IMG/VR virus record: IMGVR_UViG_3300025133_000158
Location: 1-50,893 of that record
Reading direction: 5' to 3' (one strand)
DNA: 50,893 nucleotides
From: a virus
Shown here: positions 16,701 through 25,612 of the stretch, piece by piece
Numbering within the stretch: the stretch's first letter is position 1
Layout of the letters: the number at the start of each line of letters is the position of its first letter
Made by a program: the position numbers and the translations under genes
The notes under the pieces: model-generated
What the model saw: the letters and a program-made list of their open reading frames with translations, nothing else
Told to the model about the DNA's origin: nothing
The model's database searches: none

Positions 16701-19050
16701 AGGACATGCTATAGGAGATGTTTTAAATCCAGATTATAGATGTTCTATAGATTCTGAAAATGGTCATCTTCGACCTCCGTTTTTAAGCAAGTCGATTTCT
16801 ATGTCGGAAAAATCTGGAACAAATAATGGTGGCATAACATTTTCTTCTGACGGTGTTGCGACACTAGACTATTCGATATACAATCAATTTGTTTGGCAAC
16901 CTCTAGCAAGTGGAACGGTACAGGTAAATCCCTTTAATGTTCCAAACTGGATGGGACACATACAAATTAACGACCCATTTGGTGGTTGGTATAACCAGAC
17001 CGGTGAACCCCTTGTAAAAATTAATACACAAGGAGAAAACGATAGATGGAAAATCAACAACGAAACTCAAGGATATGGATATGGTACTCAATGGAATGAT
17101 TGGGAATCTATTTGGTCTGGAAGAACTATAACATTAAGTGATATTTATGGAAATCGAGGTAAAGATTTCCTAAATGAATTTAGTACAGGTTCTACAGGAA
17201 GTGTAACTGATAATAGATTTAAAGTTGCGGATTCTGCCGAAATTCGTTCCACCGAAACTATTAAAAATAATGAAGGTAGAATTGGCATTCGTGTAAGGAA
17301 ATTGCCAGAACGACTTGAAAAACTTATAAATGATAAGTTGGTAGATGTTAGTGTAGTTCCTTTCATAGAAGCAAAAACAATTACACTGAGTGCTTATGGG
17401 ATGAAACCAAACACAAGAGTATACCCACACTTTGATGGTGGAAATGTTTCAGCATATTGTGGTCCTACTGGCGGCGGAGCATCGGGAGGGGAAATCTACA
17501 CAGATAGTCAAGGTAGAGTGTCGGATATGTTCTTCTCAATTCCTGCAACAACATACCGTACAGGAGAAAAACTACTCAGATTAACTGACAGTGCAACTGA
17601 TACACTCACCACCACAACAACTGCCGCTGATGCAATTTATTATGGACTTGGAAATGTACAACAAAGAGATGGTGATTTAATATCTACCAGACCTATTGTA
17701 AGTAAAAGACAAGTTGTTAATGATAATGCGATTGTTAAAGATGCTTTCGACCGTGAACAATATATTAATACTAGTGGTAACAATTTATGGATTGACCCAC
17801 TATCTCAATCATTTACACAAAACAGAAATGATTATCGGGGTGGTGTGTTTATGCACAGTGTTGATTTGTTTTTCCAAAATATAGATTCCACTGTTCCAAT
17901 CACATTAGAAATTCGACCAACTATTGGCGGGTATCCACATCTTTCAAAAGTACTACCTTTCTCAAGTGTTACTCTAGTACCAGATGAGAGTGAAGTAGTG
18001 AGTGACTATCCAAGGGAAGACCAATATACAAGATTTACATTTAGCAGTCCAGTTCATATTACTCCCGGCGAATATTCAATGTGTTTGAAAACAACTAGTG
18101 ATTCTTATAAACTATTTTCTGCACAGGTGGGAGAAACACAACTAGATTCTGGGTCTTTAATTTCAGAACAGCCATATTCTGGAACATTGTTCACACCTCA
18201 AAATACTGGTCTTTCTGTAGCAAATACTAATAAGAGTTTGAAGTTCAGAATTAATGTATGTGAATTCATTGCAGGTCCAGGAACTACTTCGTTTGAAATT
18301 GGTTCTGACGATTTTGAATCACAAACTGTTGATGTTTTAAAAATTAATTCTGGAGAACTTTCACCGAGAAATGCTTCAGTTTTATATGATTTTGATTTGG
18401 GAAATATATCCGATGTGAATACTATTGCAAATGAAAATATTTACTTAGAAAACTCACAAACATTATCAGCAAGCACAGATTTTAAATTGGACGCTTCTAT
18501 GTCTACAACAGATTCGTTTGTATCTCCCGTAATTGATACAAAAAGATTTGATTTAATAACTGTAAACAATTTAGTAAATACCAGTACAGACACAAGCACT
18601 AACGGAGAATTAGATGCCAATGCACATTCATCTGATGCCAGTCTTTATGGTGGTGGAGATGCAGTACCTCCAGGAAATGAAGTTTTAAGTGTTGGTGCTG
18701 AAGGAAGGTATATTACTAGACGAGTTACACTTGCAGATGGTTTTGAATCTAATAACTTTAAAGTTCTGATGAGTGTTAATAAGCCTGCTGAAGCAACAGT
18801 TCAGGTATTTATCAAACCTCTTGGAGATGAAGATGAAACACCATTTGAAGAAATAGGTTATACAAAGATGACATCTGCAACTATTCCAGATGCGAGTAAT
18901 GATTATGATTTTAGTGATGTTACATACTCGCTATCAACAAACTTTGATAAGCCTATAAAAACTTTTGCCATAAAGATTTGTATGTATAGTAGTTCTTCTA
19001 CTAAAGTTCCATCTATTCGAGATTTCAGGGCAATAGCATTAGCGAGTTAA
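13765..19050 (+). CDS. Giant DUF4815 virion protein, baseplate/fibre base
   Basis: 1761 residues, the largest gene here. The N-terminus (YDATLFNTEPYYDDFNEDKK, FLRMLFRPGYAIQARELTQL, QNQMKNFGDHMFNDGSRILG) is the DUF4815 signature found in large structural proteins of marine T4-like phages. Around residues 880-960 comes a typical block ending in MRDIGAIEKRVENLEYYTSL, followed by a long region with IDPLSQSFTQ near residue 1345 and a jelly-roll-like C-terminal third (TPGEYSMCLKTTSDSYKLFS). It follows gp8 and precedes the adhesin genes, so it probably connects the baseplate to tail fibres. The exact role is not established for the family as far as I know. Confidence 0.85.
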   Translation: MVYDATLFNTEPYYDDFNEDKKFLRMLFRPGYAIQARELTQLQTVVQNQMKNFGDHMFNDGSRILGGEISNQDTTFIRINKADYTGATVDVANFLGVDVSTNTNGDFRKARVIHGISADTTTDDNYYVLCLQYLNGGSGGVYGSQFTEGENISGVCGSNTYKATIAISDGQASTDATVVSGVTGTSKVTTVQNGVYFYDGYFIKTDSQSISPYGTTGASSTIRDFLDPTSRVGFSADKQIINYTDDYTLRDPASGSYNYNAPGADRFKINLNLAFKNFVNSATAGSGEFSDKNFVELVRFINGNTTIKKNYTSYSEIEKTLARRTYDESGSYTVRPFEIDLRESLSTLGGPYTEAEGGGSTLAACGLQSGKAYVFGYEFETLGTQYVLVDKARDYETVTSQPTNNVKFGQYVKVRSGIPTEAGAATAGALTGGFDIVTNHPKILLQGTGGTGTARVRTITPNNDVSGLTSDAQSYKMYLFDINLGGITSFGHINSFGGTTALGAGSMTAGFVAASGGTGSPGGITGGIVLNEPNYNTAIFKVPVGNAIKSVDDLTYRINKGFTFTQSSASTVKDIPSGDDKISFAGPYSSNEETAIQNGEKQEFYLLIAGSVAGTKGVTGERMDTNQIQFLLGSDGAKTLKLGHTTDAAKQLPVGDYTLIACMDVAAGPLTRKKTFVEGIATGETGCTTAHIHDASTSGLSGSTGSYYLKLDHHDIYDVLSVTDNSSDQIVKTRYGLTGSDCKEIFLLDNGQKDNYYDFGRLYLNPSLGTGGGVITGDVNLTVNYSRFDHSAGLGPFIADSYTHNNSGFTYDNIPIYTSPKTGKSFSLRNCIDFRATMETGDRINPLGLSPRNNQDFRTTFKHYLSRIDKIVLTKEREFDVIRGIPSTNPQTPPDREDAMTLYVLTIPAYTFNINDITSKYIENKRYTMRDIGAIEKRVENLEYYTSLSLLEQQTEARSITDANGNDIFKNGILVDPFRGHAIGDVLNPDYRCSIDSENGHLRPPFLSKSISMSEKSGTNNGGITFSSDGVATLDYSIYNQFVWQPLASGTVQVNPFNVPNWMGHIQINDPFGGWYNQTGEPLVKINTQGENDRWKINNETQGYGYGTQWNDWESIWSGRTITLSDIYGNRGKDFLNEFSTGSTGSVTDNRFKVADSAEIRSTETIKNNEGRIGIRVRKLPERLEKLINDKLVDVSVVPFIEAKTITLSAYGMKPNTRVYPHFDGGNVSAYCGPTGGGASGGEIYTDSQGRVSDMFFSIPATTYRTGEKLLRLTDSATDTLTTTTTAADAIYYGLGNVQQRDGDLISTRPIVSKRQVVNDNAIVKDAFDREQYINTSGNNLWIDPLSQSFTQNRNDYRGGVFMHSVDLFFQNIDSTVPITLEIRPTIGGYPHLSKVLPFSSVTLVPDESEVVSDYPREDQYTRFTFSSPVHITPGEYSMCLKTTSDSYKLFSAQVGETQLDSGSLISEQPYSGTLFTPQNTGLSVANTNKSLKFRINVCEFIAGPGTTSFEIGSDDFESQTVDVLKINSGELSPRNASVLYDFDLGNISDVNTIANENIYLENSQTLSASTDFKLDASMSTTDSFVSPVIDTKRFDLITVNNLVNTSTDTSTNGELDANAHSSDASLYGGGDAVPPGNEVLSVGAEGRYITRRVTLADGFESNNFKVLMSVNKPAEATVQVFIKPLGDEDETPFEEIGYTKMTSATIPDASNDYDFSDVTYSLSTNFDKPIKTFAIKICMYSSSSTKVPSIRDFRAIALAS

Positions 19051-19052
19051 TT

Positions 19053-19271
19053 ATGTCAGAATTTATCAGTATAAATAATCATGAAGGTCTTATTCGAGAT
19101 TCACACTCGAAAGCATTATTAAACACAGATAAAGAATCATTAGAAGCGTGGAAAAAGAGAAAAAATAAAACAAATCAAATTGAAAATCATGAACTAGAGA
19201 TAAATAATATTAAAGATGAACTTGGAACGATAAAAACAATGTTAGAACAAATAGTAAAGAGAATTAAATAA
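19053..19271 (+). CDS. Small coiled-coil protein of the tail-fibre cluster
   Basis: 72 residues. The N-terminal half (MSEFISINNHEGLIRDSHSK ALLNTD) is followed by a charged helix with heptad spacing (HELEINNIKDELGTIKTMLE QIVKRIK), suggesting a short coiled coil that oligomerises. Small proteins of this design commonly sit after the DUF4815 gene in related phages. It starts 2 bases after the previous stop and overlaps the next gene by one base. Possible roles are fibre linker or assembly factor; not proven. Confidence 0.72.
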   Translation: MSEFISINNHEGLIRDSHSKALLNTDKESLEAWKKRKNKTNQIENHELEINNIKDELGTIKTMLEQIVKRIK

Positions 19272-20719
19272 TGTCCCACGATATTACACATAATACTTAT
19301 TCGATTCCCGACCTCGTTTTAGGTGATACCTTTTACGAGTGGTTGAATGTCACAAACACATCTGTTATTTCAAAACTAAATTTAATGAATGCTTATTCAG
19401 TAACAGGAGCGGCTCAACAAGGTATTAGTGCATATACAAATACCAACGGACAGGTAGACATTGCTATCTCTAATGAGATTCCTCACGGAATTACATTCTT
19501 GGGAAATGTCATATTTGGCGGAACGATTACAAGAATCAATTCGGTTGAAATGACTATCGATGACTATAATATTGTTCTTGGTGCTGTTGATGACGAAGCC
19601 GGGACAGCAGATTATAATATTGGACAAGGTGGACATGCCGGTCTCTTGGTAACAAGAAAACTAGACAGTGGTGGTGTAGGTGCAACAGTTGAATGGTTAT
19701 GGAAAGGTTTAACTTTTGGTTCTGGTGTTGCATATCCCACTACAGGAATCGGTGCATCTGGTGCATGGTTTAGTAATAACTACATTGCATTAACTGGCGG
19801 TGTTGGACTTTTATCTACAGATAATACTTTAAGATTTAAGAGTGGTACAAACACAAGTAAACCAGATGGTTCTGGTCTTATGTTAACAACTGCAAGTGGT
19901 CCAAGTTCGGGACAAGGTGCATACATATCAGACTCTATGAAAATTTCCCATATGGGAACAGGTGGAGTTGGTACAACACAAGGAATACATCTTGATGAAA
20001 ATGGAATGGTTAGGATTTATGACGGTGTAAATAGGAAACTTGTTACGCAAGCAAGTCATGGACTTACTTTTGGTGAATCTGTTAGACTTGGTACTGGTGC
20101 ATTAGGGTGGACATTGGCAAATGCAAATAGTAAAGAAGAAGCAGAAGTCTTTGGTATAGTTTCAGAAGTTCCAAATACAAGTCAATTTGTGGTTACTACA
20201 CAAGGTGAAATTCATGGTGATTTTGCAGCGGCGTTTGGATTAGCAGATGGCGCGGCTGGTTCTACACTCCAAGTTGGAGGCATATATTTCTTGGCGGCAG
20301 GGGCTTCAAGTGGTATGTTGACTTCGGTTGAAAATACTACAGCAGGAAAAATTAGAAAACCGATGTTGCTTGGAATGGGACCTACAGCAGGTTTTGTACT
20401 ACAATATGTTGGTGCAAAGATTGCAGCGGAATCAGATGCTAACGCACCAACGATGAGAAGAATTAATATCAGTACTGGCGGAAATGTGATTTCAGCATCC
20501 ACTGGAATAACATGTGGTAGGTTGGCCACAGGCAGATATTCGATTACTCATAACTTCGGAACAGCAAATTATTCTGTCGTAGCATCTTGTTTTGGAACTG
20601 CGGGCGTTGCAGTTATTGGTGCAACAACAGACAATCAAGTTGAAGTTTGTACATGTGCCACCGGCGGTGGTAGTGCAGATTTAGGATTAAATGTAATATT
20701 AGCAAAGGATGTATCATAA
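19271..20719 (+). CDS. Modular tail-fibre-like protein A
   Basis: 482 residues. Residues 1-110 are a distinct N-terminal attachment-like domain (MSHDITHNTYSIPDLVLGDT FYEWLN, then HGITFLGNVIFGGTITRI). Residues about 257-390 form a domain (VTQASHGLTFGESVRL to FVLQYVGAKIAAES) that is clearly related to residues 20-148 of the collar-domain protein two genes downstream. Residues about 418-482 (GRYSITHNFGTANYSVVASC onward) resemble the C-terminal half of the next small protein. This pattern is that of fibre genes built from exchangeable modules; the C-terminal part is probably a receptor-contacting tip. Very Gly/Thr/Ala-rich. Confidence 0.78.
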   Translation: MSHDITHNTYSIPDLVLGDTFYEWLNVTNTSVISKLNLMNAYSVTGAAQQGISAYTNTNGQVDIAISNEIPHGITFLGNVIFGGTITRINSVEMTIDDYNIVLGAVDDEAGTADYNIGQGGHAGLLVTRKLDSGGVGATVEWLWKGLTFGSGVAYPTTGIGASGAWFSNNYIALTGGVGLLSTDNTLRFKSGTNTSKPDGSGLMLTTASGPSSGQGAYISDSMKISHMGTGGVGTTQGIHLDENGMVRIYDGVNRKLVTQASHGLTFGESVRLGTGALGWTLANANSKEEAEVFGIVSEVPNTSQFVVTTQGEIHGDFAAAFGLADGAAGSTLQVGGIYFLAAGASSGMLTSVENTTAGKIRKPMLLGMGPTAGFVLQYVGAKIAAESDANAPTMRRINISTGGNVISASTGITCGRLATGRYSITHNFGTANYSVVASCFGTAGVAVIGATTDNQVEVCTCATGGGSADLGLNVILAKDVS

Positions 20720-21067
20720 ATGGGTAGTGCAAATCAAAGTTCGAGAGCGTATATTGGAGTAGGTCCAAGACATTGTTTTTCATTTGCGGGAACAGGTGCG
20801 GTTGGGGCAACTGTAATGGCTTTAGATACTTATCTTGGGGGTGGTATAACAGCAACATATAATGGTCAAGGAGATTTTACAATTGAACACGGATTGGGAA
20901 ACAGCGCATGCGCGGCATTTTTCCAAGCAGAATATGCATCTGGTGCAGTTGTAAATATATCGGCAAGAGGAATTACTAATATTAAAATTGAAGTTGAAAA
21001 TGGAGCGGATGGGTCGAAGGTTGACCCCGCTTTCATACACGGAACAATCCATGATGGTGGAGGATAA
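20720..21067 (+). CDS. Small fibre-tip-like protein
   Basis: 115 residues. The C-terminal half (GDFTIEHGLGNSACAAFFQA, GAVVNISARGITNIKIEVEN) follows the same pattern as the tip of fibre protein A: G-x-Y/F-x-I-x-H-x-x-G, then an aromatic strand, then GAVV-x-I, then T-x-x-x-V/I. It could be a free-standing alternative tip or a detached C-terminus left by recombination. It starts directly after the upstream stop codon, so translation is probably coupled. Confidence 0.7.
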   Translation: MGSANQSSRAYIGVGPRHCFSFAGTGAVGATVMALDTYLGGGITATYNGQGDFTIEHGLGNSACAAFFQAEYASGAVVNISARGITNIKIEVENGADGSKVDPAFIHGTIHDGGG

Positions 21068-21078
21068 TGGAGATATAA

Positions 21079-23067
21079 ATGGCAGGTTCAGCATTTAATT
21101 TAACTACAGGTATTGGTTCTGACGGAAAATCTACCCGCGCGACCAAAACTCAAATAGGTCACGGTTTTTCCGCAGGTAGTGTTCTTAGATATGTTCAGAA
21201 CGCCGCTGGAAACACTGGTGATTTTCAATTAGCAACAGCAGACAGCACTGTCAACGCAGAAGTTGTCGGGGTTGTCGAAAGTGTATCAGCAAACGAATTC
21301 ACGATTGTTTATCAAGGTGAAATTAACACTTCAAACTTTGGCTCTGATGTTGGTGGACCTCTTACCGTTTCAGATGTTTGGTTCTTAGACCCAGGCGTTT
21401 CTGGTGGACTGACTGCTTACGCACCTACTAGTGGCGGGAATGTCGTAAAACCAATTATAACATTGGTGAGTGGTGCGAATGATGACATCGGTCTTGTAAC
21501 TAACTTTGTTGGTACAGTTATCGGCGGTGAAAACACAGTAAGTCTTGCAAGTGTTCATCCTGTTGGAGAAATTATTCCTTGGGGTGGAGAAACATATAAC
21601 ATTCCAACTGGATGGCAATTGTGTGATGGTGGTACGGTAGACACTACAACATACCCAGAATATTATACCACAGTAGGAACAAAATTTGGATACGAAGTAA
21701 CTCTTGTAATCAATACACAGGGAGATACAGGTACTGTCGGAATTATGACTGTTGGCGCGACTGCATCGCAGGTACTGCCGGCAGGTTCACCTACTACCCA
21801 AGTAGATGCCAGTGTTATTTCTTATACAGAAACTGCATCAGGTGCAGGCGGTTCAGCAACTGTTGTTCTTGACCCAGATATTACGACAGGATTTACTGGA
21901 CACAGAGGAGAAACTTCTGGTGATAATACTGGATATCCTCACGGACTTGTTTTCGCTGCGGCCAACACAACACACGGTGATACTGCATATGTTGTAAGTT
22001 CTAGAACGATTAGTGCAGCGAAAACTCCAGACATGCGCGCAAGAGTACCACTAGGTGCTGGCGTAACACACGGTACATTCGATGGATATACCGCAGGACA
22101 AATGGGTGGTGCAGAAGATGCAGATATATTAAATATTAGTGATGGTGGTAGTGGCGTATACGCTTATGTTGGAACTGCTACAAATGCAAACCTTCGACAA
22201 CCATATATTGCAACACACTATATCACTAGAATTACATCGACTGCCAAGGCCGCATTGATTGGTGATGTAACTTTCAATATTGAAGATAGTGGTTTAACTG
22301 ACCATGATACTGGTACTAAATCAGACGGTGACACTCTTGTTTGGGATTCGGATGCCAGTCAATATAAGAACTTAAAAATATTCGATTCATATCCGGGTGC
22401 AGATGGAGGTGCTTTTGAAGCAGGGTTTAGGATTGACACTACAAATACAAGAATTGGTATTGGGGATAATTCGCCTGATACAGACCTTCACATTAAGAAG
22501 GCCAACACTCCTACAATTAGACTTGAAGATACTACAGGTACAGCAGTAAAATTAGATTTGTTTGCCAATGATGGCACTGGCCATGTTAGAACAACGAGTA
22601 CTCACCCACTAAAACTTGGTCAAGCAGGGGCCAACTGCATTGTAGTCAATGCATCATTGATTGAAATGTTGTACCCAACAACCTTTACAGGCAATGTGAA
22701 TGTTACTGGTACTGTCGATACTACTGGAAATATTGTGGCGAATACAGGACAAGTATATTCTACCGCGGCAACTCTAGTACATAATACCAACCCCCAAATG
22801 GATGAGGGAAATGTTCACATCGCAACAGTATCAAGTGGTGCGGCCTTTACTTTAAAGAATCCACAGGAGGAAGTGGCAGGTGCAATGTATTCGTTTGTTA
22901 TAGTGAACTCCACTAGTGCCCCTATTACTCTGGCTATTGGCGACCAATACTTGTTCGCAAATGGAATTAAGCCTAATATTGTTCGAGCAAATTCAGAATT
23001 AGTAATTTCTGCGGTTTGCTTGTCCTCGAATAAATTACTTTGCACATGGGCTGAGGACTTTAGTTAA
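21079..23067 (+). CDS. Tail-collar-domain fibre protein B (short tail fibre-like)
   Basis: 662 residues. Residues 20-148 (TKTQIGHGFSAGSVLRYVQN to NDDIGLVTNFVGTVIGGE) repeat the domain in fibre protein A. Residues from about 157 contain a phage tail-collar domain: HPVGEIIPWGG, IPTGWQLCDGGTVDTTTYPE, and after an insertion DMRARVPLGAGVTHGTFDGY with YIATHYITRI. The C-terminal 230 residues are a fibrous beta region (DSGLTDHDTGTKSDGDTLVW, TRIGIGDNSPDTDLHIKKA) ending in a small compact domain. The collar domain is found in T4 gp12 short fibres, so this is probably an adhesin attached to the baseplate. Confidence 0.82.
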   Translation: MAGSAFNLTTGIGSDGKSTRATKTQIGHGFSAGSVLRYVQNAAGNTGDFQLATADSTVNAEVVGVVESVSANEFTIVYQGEINTSNFGSDVGGPLTVSDVWFLDPGVSGGLTAYAPTSGGNVVKPIITLVSGANDDIGLVTNFVGTVIGGENTVSLASVHPVGEIIPWGGETYNIPTGWQLCDGGTVDTTTYPEYYTTVGTKFGYEVTLVINTQGDTGTVGIMTVGATASQVLPAGSPTTQVDASVISYTETASGAGGSATVVLDPDITTGFTGHRGETSGDNTGYPHGLVFAAANTTHGDTAYVVSSRTISAAKTPDMRARVPLGAGVTHGTFDGYTAGQMGGAEDADILNISDGGSGVYAYVGTATNANLRQPYIATHYITRITSTAKAALIGDVTFNIEDSGLTDHDTGTKSDGDTLVWDSDASQYKNLKIFDSYPGADGGAFEAGFRIDTTNTRIGIGDNSPDTDLHIKKANTPTIRLEDTTGTAVKLDLFANDGTGHVRTTSTHPLKLGQAGANCIVVNASLIEMLYPTTFTGNVNVTGTVDTTGNIVANTGQVYSTAATLVHNTNPQMDEGNVHIATVSSGAAFTLKNPQEEVAGAMYSFVIVNSTSAPITLAIGDQYLFANGIKPNIVRANSELVISAVCLSSNKLLCTWAEDFS

Positions 23068-23068
23068 A

Positions 23069-24472
23069 ATGGTTGGTACAATGATGCAGGACTCATATGG
23101 TTGGGTCATGGATGATGCTGGCGACCCCGAACTTTATGTTTGGCATGGTCAAGTGGTGGTGGGTTGGATGCTAGGTTCAATTGGTGACGCGGATTTGTCT
23201 TCAAGATTATATAAAATAGTATTTAATAGAAATGCCGAAGGTAATCATGACGGTACTATAGGGTTTAGTTTAGTAAAGGATTTGACATCTTCTTATCCTC
23301 ATACATCAACTAAATGGAATGCCAACCTTACATTCATTTCCAGGGATGTATTTCTTCTCACTGAAAACAATGTTCAACAAGCAGACACATACGCTCAACC
23401 AGTGAGAACATATGTTTGGGCAAATAAATTAAATTCTGCTGGAGATGATGTAACTACTAAGATATGGAACAGAAAACTTATAAAAGCGGGGCAAACTGAC
23501 CCAGAAGTTTCTGGTGGCAATAGTGATAACTGGCCTGGTTTGGTTGTTGGATTTTCTTATGTTCCTCCAGAATCCGAATATTACGATACTGTAAGAAAAA
23601 ACGGAAGTGTCATTGCTTTAACTACATGCATGCCATATCAAGGTCCTTATGTCTGGATTGATGATGATGACCCCGACCTCGGTGGTGATCCAAAAAATCA
23701 AATTCTCAAGTTAGACACAGATGACGCGAATATTAATAATAATTATTATGAAGATACGGATTCCTTTAAAGCAGGTGCTGATGTGGGAAGCGGCGAATCC
23801 TCAACAACTTCTGCATGGGATTTGGTCAAGCAAATCGGTAATGGTATTGACCAGTTAGACTCACAGGAAGGGTGGTGTGCTTTAGATTCAAAAGGAAGCC
23901 TTTATTATGGCAATGCTTTGTTTTATTTTTCTGATGAAGCGGGTGGGGAAAATTTAATGGAAACTGATGAAGACTGGGATTATGGGGATTGGGATTCAGT
24001 GCATAACAACGATGGGCACTTTTTTAGACACAGTATACTGCGAATATCTTCTCCATTAAGTGGCGGCATCAACAACAGAACGGTTATGCATTTTAACAAC
24101 ACTCTTTACAATAGCAATATCTGGGATGGAGGATATTCCGCTTGGACTTTCGATTTAAGAAATTTTTTAGAGGCTGATGGAGGGTGTTTCGATATATATG
24201 GACAAACTGTACACGGAAAAGATTCATTATGGCTCTTGGTTGATAGAAACGGTCGCAGAAAGGATGGGTCAACTGCGGCAGGGACTTTTAATAGTAAGCG
24301 AGAAGGTTTATGGGTTTTAAAAGATAATGGTGGAGATAATAAATTCGATGTTCTTCAGCATTATGCCTTCGATAACACATATCCTTTTGACCATGCCACT
24401 ACCCCGGATCAAGGCAGTACAAGATGGGTCACTTCTTCTGGTATGTCTTTCAGACCAGCAGCGAAAAGATAA
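23069..24472 (+). CDS. Unknown Trp/Asp-rich protein of the adhesin cluster
   Basis: 467 residues with no family I recognise. It is rich in Trp, Asp and Gly, with repeated short blocks that alternate strands and turns (GWVMDDAGDPELYVWHGQVV, YVWIDDDDPDLGGDPKNQ, MHFNNTLYNSNIWDGGYSAW, DSLWLLVDRNGRRKDGS, EGLWVLKDNGGDNKFDVLQH). The rhythm is reminiscent of a beta-propeller. The run of Asp at about residue 198 could bind calcium. It lies last among the fibre genes, one base after fibre protein B, and overlaps the next gene by TAATG. A host-binding or glycan-binding tip is a reasonable guess, no more. Confidence 0.65.
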   Translation: MVGTMMQDSYGWVMDDAGDPELYVWHGQVVVGWMLGSIGDADLSSRLYKIVFNRNAEGNHDGTIGFSLVKDLTSSYPHTSTKWNANLTFISRDVFLLTENNVQQADTYAQPVRTYVWANKLNSAGDDVTTKIWNRKLIKAGQTDPEVSGGNSDNWPGLVVGFSYVPPESEYYDTVRKNGSVIALTTCMPYQGPYVWIDDDDPDLGGDPKNQILKLDTDDANINNNYYEDTDSFKAGADVGSGESSTTSAWDLVKQIGNGIDQLDSQEGWCALDSKGSLYYGNALFYFSDEAGGENLMETDEDWDYGDWDSVHNNDGHFFRHSILRISSPLSGGINNRTVMHFNNTLYNSNIWDGGYSAWTFDLRNFLEADGGCFDIYGQTVHGKDSLWLLVDRNGRRKDGSTAAGTFNSKREGLWVLKDNGGDNKFDVLQHYAFDNTYPFDHATTPDQGSTRWVTSSGMSFRPAAKR

Positions 24473-24747
24473 TGAGTCATTTTATACACAGAACAAACGG
24501 CACAATAGACATAAACGAACAAACATTTAATTTGGAAGTCCTTACTACCTTCGACCCAGATTATAAATTACCGAATGGTTGCATTGCAAGGTATTACATC
24601 CAAGATAAAAAACATTATTTTTCCACAGGAAAGAACCAAATAGGGGGGATATTTCCGTGGAAAGAGGGAGATATGTACATAGATTCTTTAAAAGATTTAT
24701 TGTACCTAAAAGAACAACTTGAATTAGATAAAAAAATCCAAATATAG
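24472..24747 (+). CDS. Small protein of unknown function before gp13
   Basis: 91 residues, starting at the ATG in the TAATG overlap with the previous stop. An in-frame ATG at 24424 would extend it into the previous gene by 48 bases and is less likely. The sequence (MSHFIHRTNGTIDINEQTFN, LPNGCIARYYIQDKKHYFST, DSLKDLLYLKEQLELDKK) suggests a small alpha/beta protein with a C-terminal helix. Position after the fibre genes would suit a fibre chaperone or baseplate accessory protein, but no motif supports either. Confidence 0.65.
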   Translation: MSHFIHRTNGTIDINEQTFNLEVLTTFDPDYKLPNGCIARYYIQDKKHYFSTGKNQIGGIFPWKEGDMYIDSLKDLLYLKEQLELDKKIQI

Positions 24748-24758
24748 GAGAAAATAAA

Positions 24759-24920
24759 ATATCTAAAAAGAAATTCACCCGACCTAAAGGCAAAACAAAA
24801 CCTAGGCAGTGTTGTCGTAGTTATACATATAAAAAGAAGAAGACCCCTATAGAGGAAATTAAAGTATGGCACAACCCACATCAAGAGCAACACTCAAAGA
24901 ATTCGCACTTAGAAGATTAG
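24759..24920 (+). CDS. Possible small basic protein with a non-standard ATA start
   Basis: An open frame of 53 codons begins at ATA 24759, 8 bases after a strong TAGGAG site, and ends at TAG 24918-24920, overlapping the start of gene 13. The product would start (M)SKKKFTRPKGKTKPRQCC and be strongly basic, with a CC pair and KKKK, like a small nucleic-acid-binding protein. No ATG, GTG or TTG is available in this frame before it. Either AUA is used, the base is a variant of ATG, or the region is simply a spacer. Confidence 0.35.
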   Translation: MSKKKFTRPKGKTKPRQCCRSYTYKKKKTPIEEIKVWHNPHQEQHSKNSHLED

Positions 24921-25609
24921 GCGCGCCTGTAATTGAAATTAATGTTGACGATTCTCAACTTGAAGACAGAATTGATGATGCATTACAATTCTTTGCAGAA
25001 TATCATTTCGATGGTGTTGAAAGAACATATCTAAAACACGCAATAACTCAGGATGATATTGATAATGAATATATCACCATTTCTGATAATGTTATTTCTA
25101 TTACAAAGATGTTTCAATTAAGTGAAGGGACAGTAAATCTGTTCGATGTTAGATATCAAATGGCATTGAATGATTTTTATGGATTGAGAAATCCAAACCA
25201 ATCAATGGTTCAATATAGCATAACTAAAAGTCATTTGGCTTTAATTCAAGATATACTTTCCCCAGAAAAAGCAATTCGATTTAGTCGCGTAACTAACCGA
25301 TTAAAGATTGATTGGGATTGGAGTGAGAGTGCAGAAGTAGGAAAATATATTGTCTGTGAAGCATATCTCATACTAGACCCAGAAACATATCCAGAAATTT
25401 ATAAAGACCGTTTGCTTAAAAATTATGTAACTGCGTTGTTTAAAAAACAATGGGGTTCTAACTTATCAAAATTTGACGGCATTCAACTTCCCGGTGGTGT
25501 TCAATTTAACGGAAGAGAAATAATGGAGCAAGCACAAACAGAAATTGATAAGATAGAAGAAAATGTACAATTAATGTATGAACTTCCAACTGACTTTATG
25601 GTAGGATAA
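24866..25609 (+). CDS. 13: Neck protein gp13
   Basis: 247 residues (T4: 309). The start MAQPTSRATLKEFALRRLGA PVIEINVDDSQLEDRIDDAL and the following EYHFDGVERTYLKHAITQDD are the conserved head of gp13 in marine T4-like phages, and the C-terminus (RLLKNYVTALFKKQWGSNLS, IQLPGGVQFNGREIMEQAQT) fits too. gp13 with gp14 closes the packaged head and makes the collar to which the tail binds. It leads the run 13-14-15-16-17, the normal T4 order apart from inserted small genes. Confidence 0.92.
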   Translation: MAQPTSRATLKEFALRRLGAPVIEINVDDSQLEDRIDDALQFFAEYHFDGVERTYLKHAITQDDIDNEYITISDNVISITKMFQLSEGTVNLFDVRYQMALNDFYGLRNPNQSMVQYSITKSHLALIQDILSPEKAIRFSRVTNRLKIDWDWSESAEVGKYIVCEAYLILDPETYPEIYKDRLLKNYVTALFKKQWGSNLSKFDGIQLPGGVQFNGREIMEQAQTEIDKIEENVQLMYELPTDFMVG

Positions 25610-25612
25610 TAA

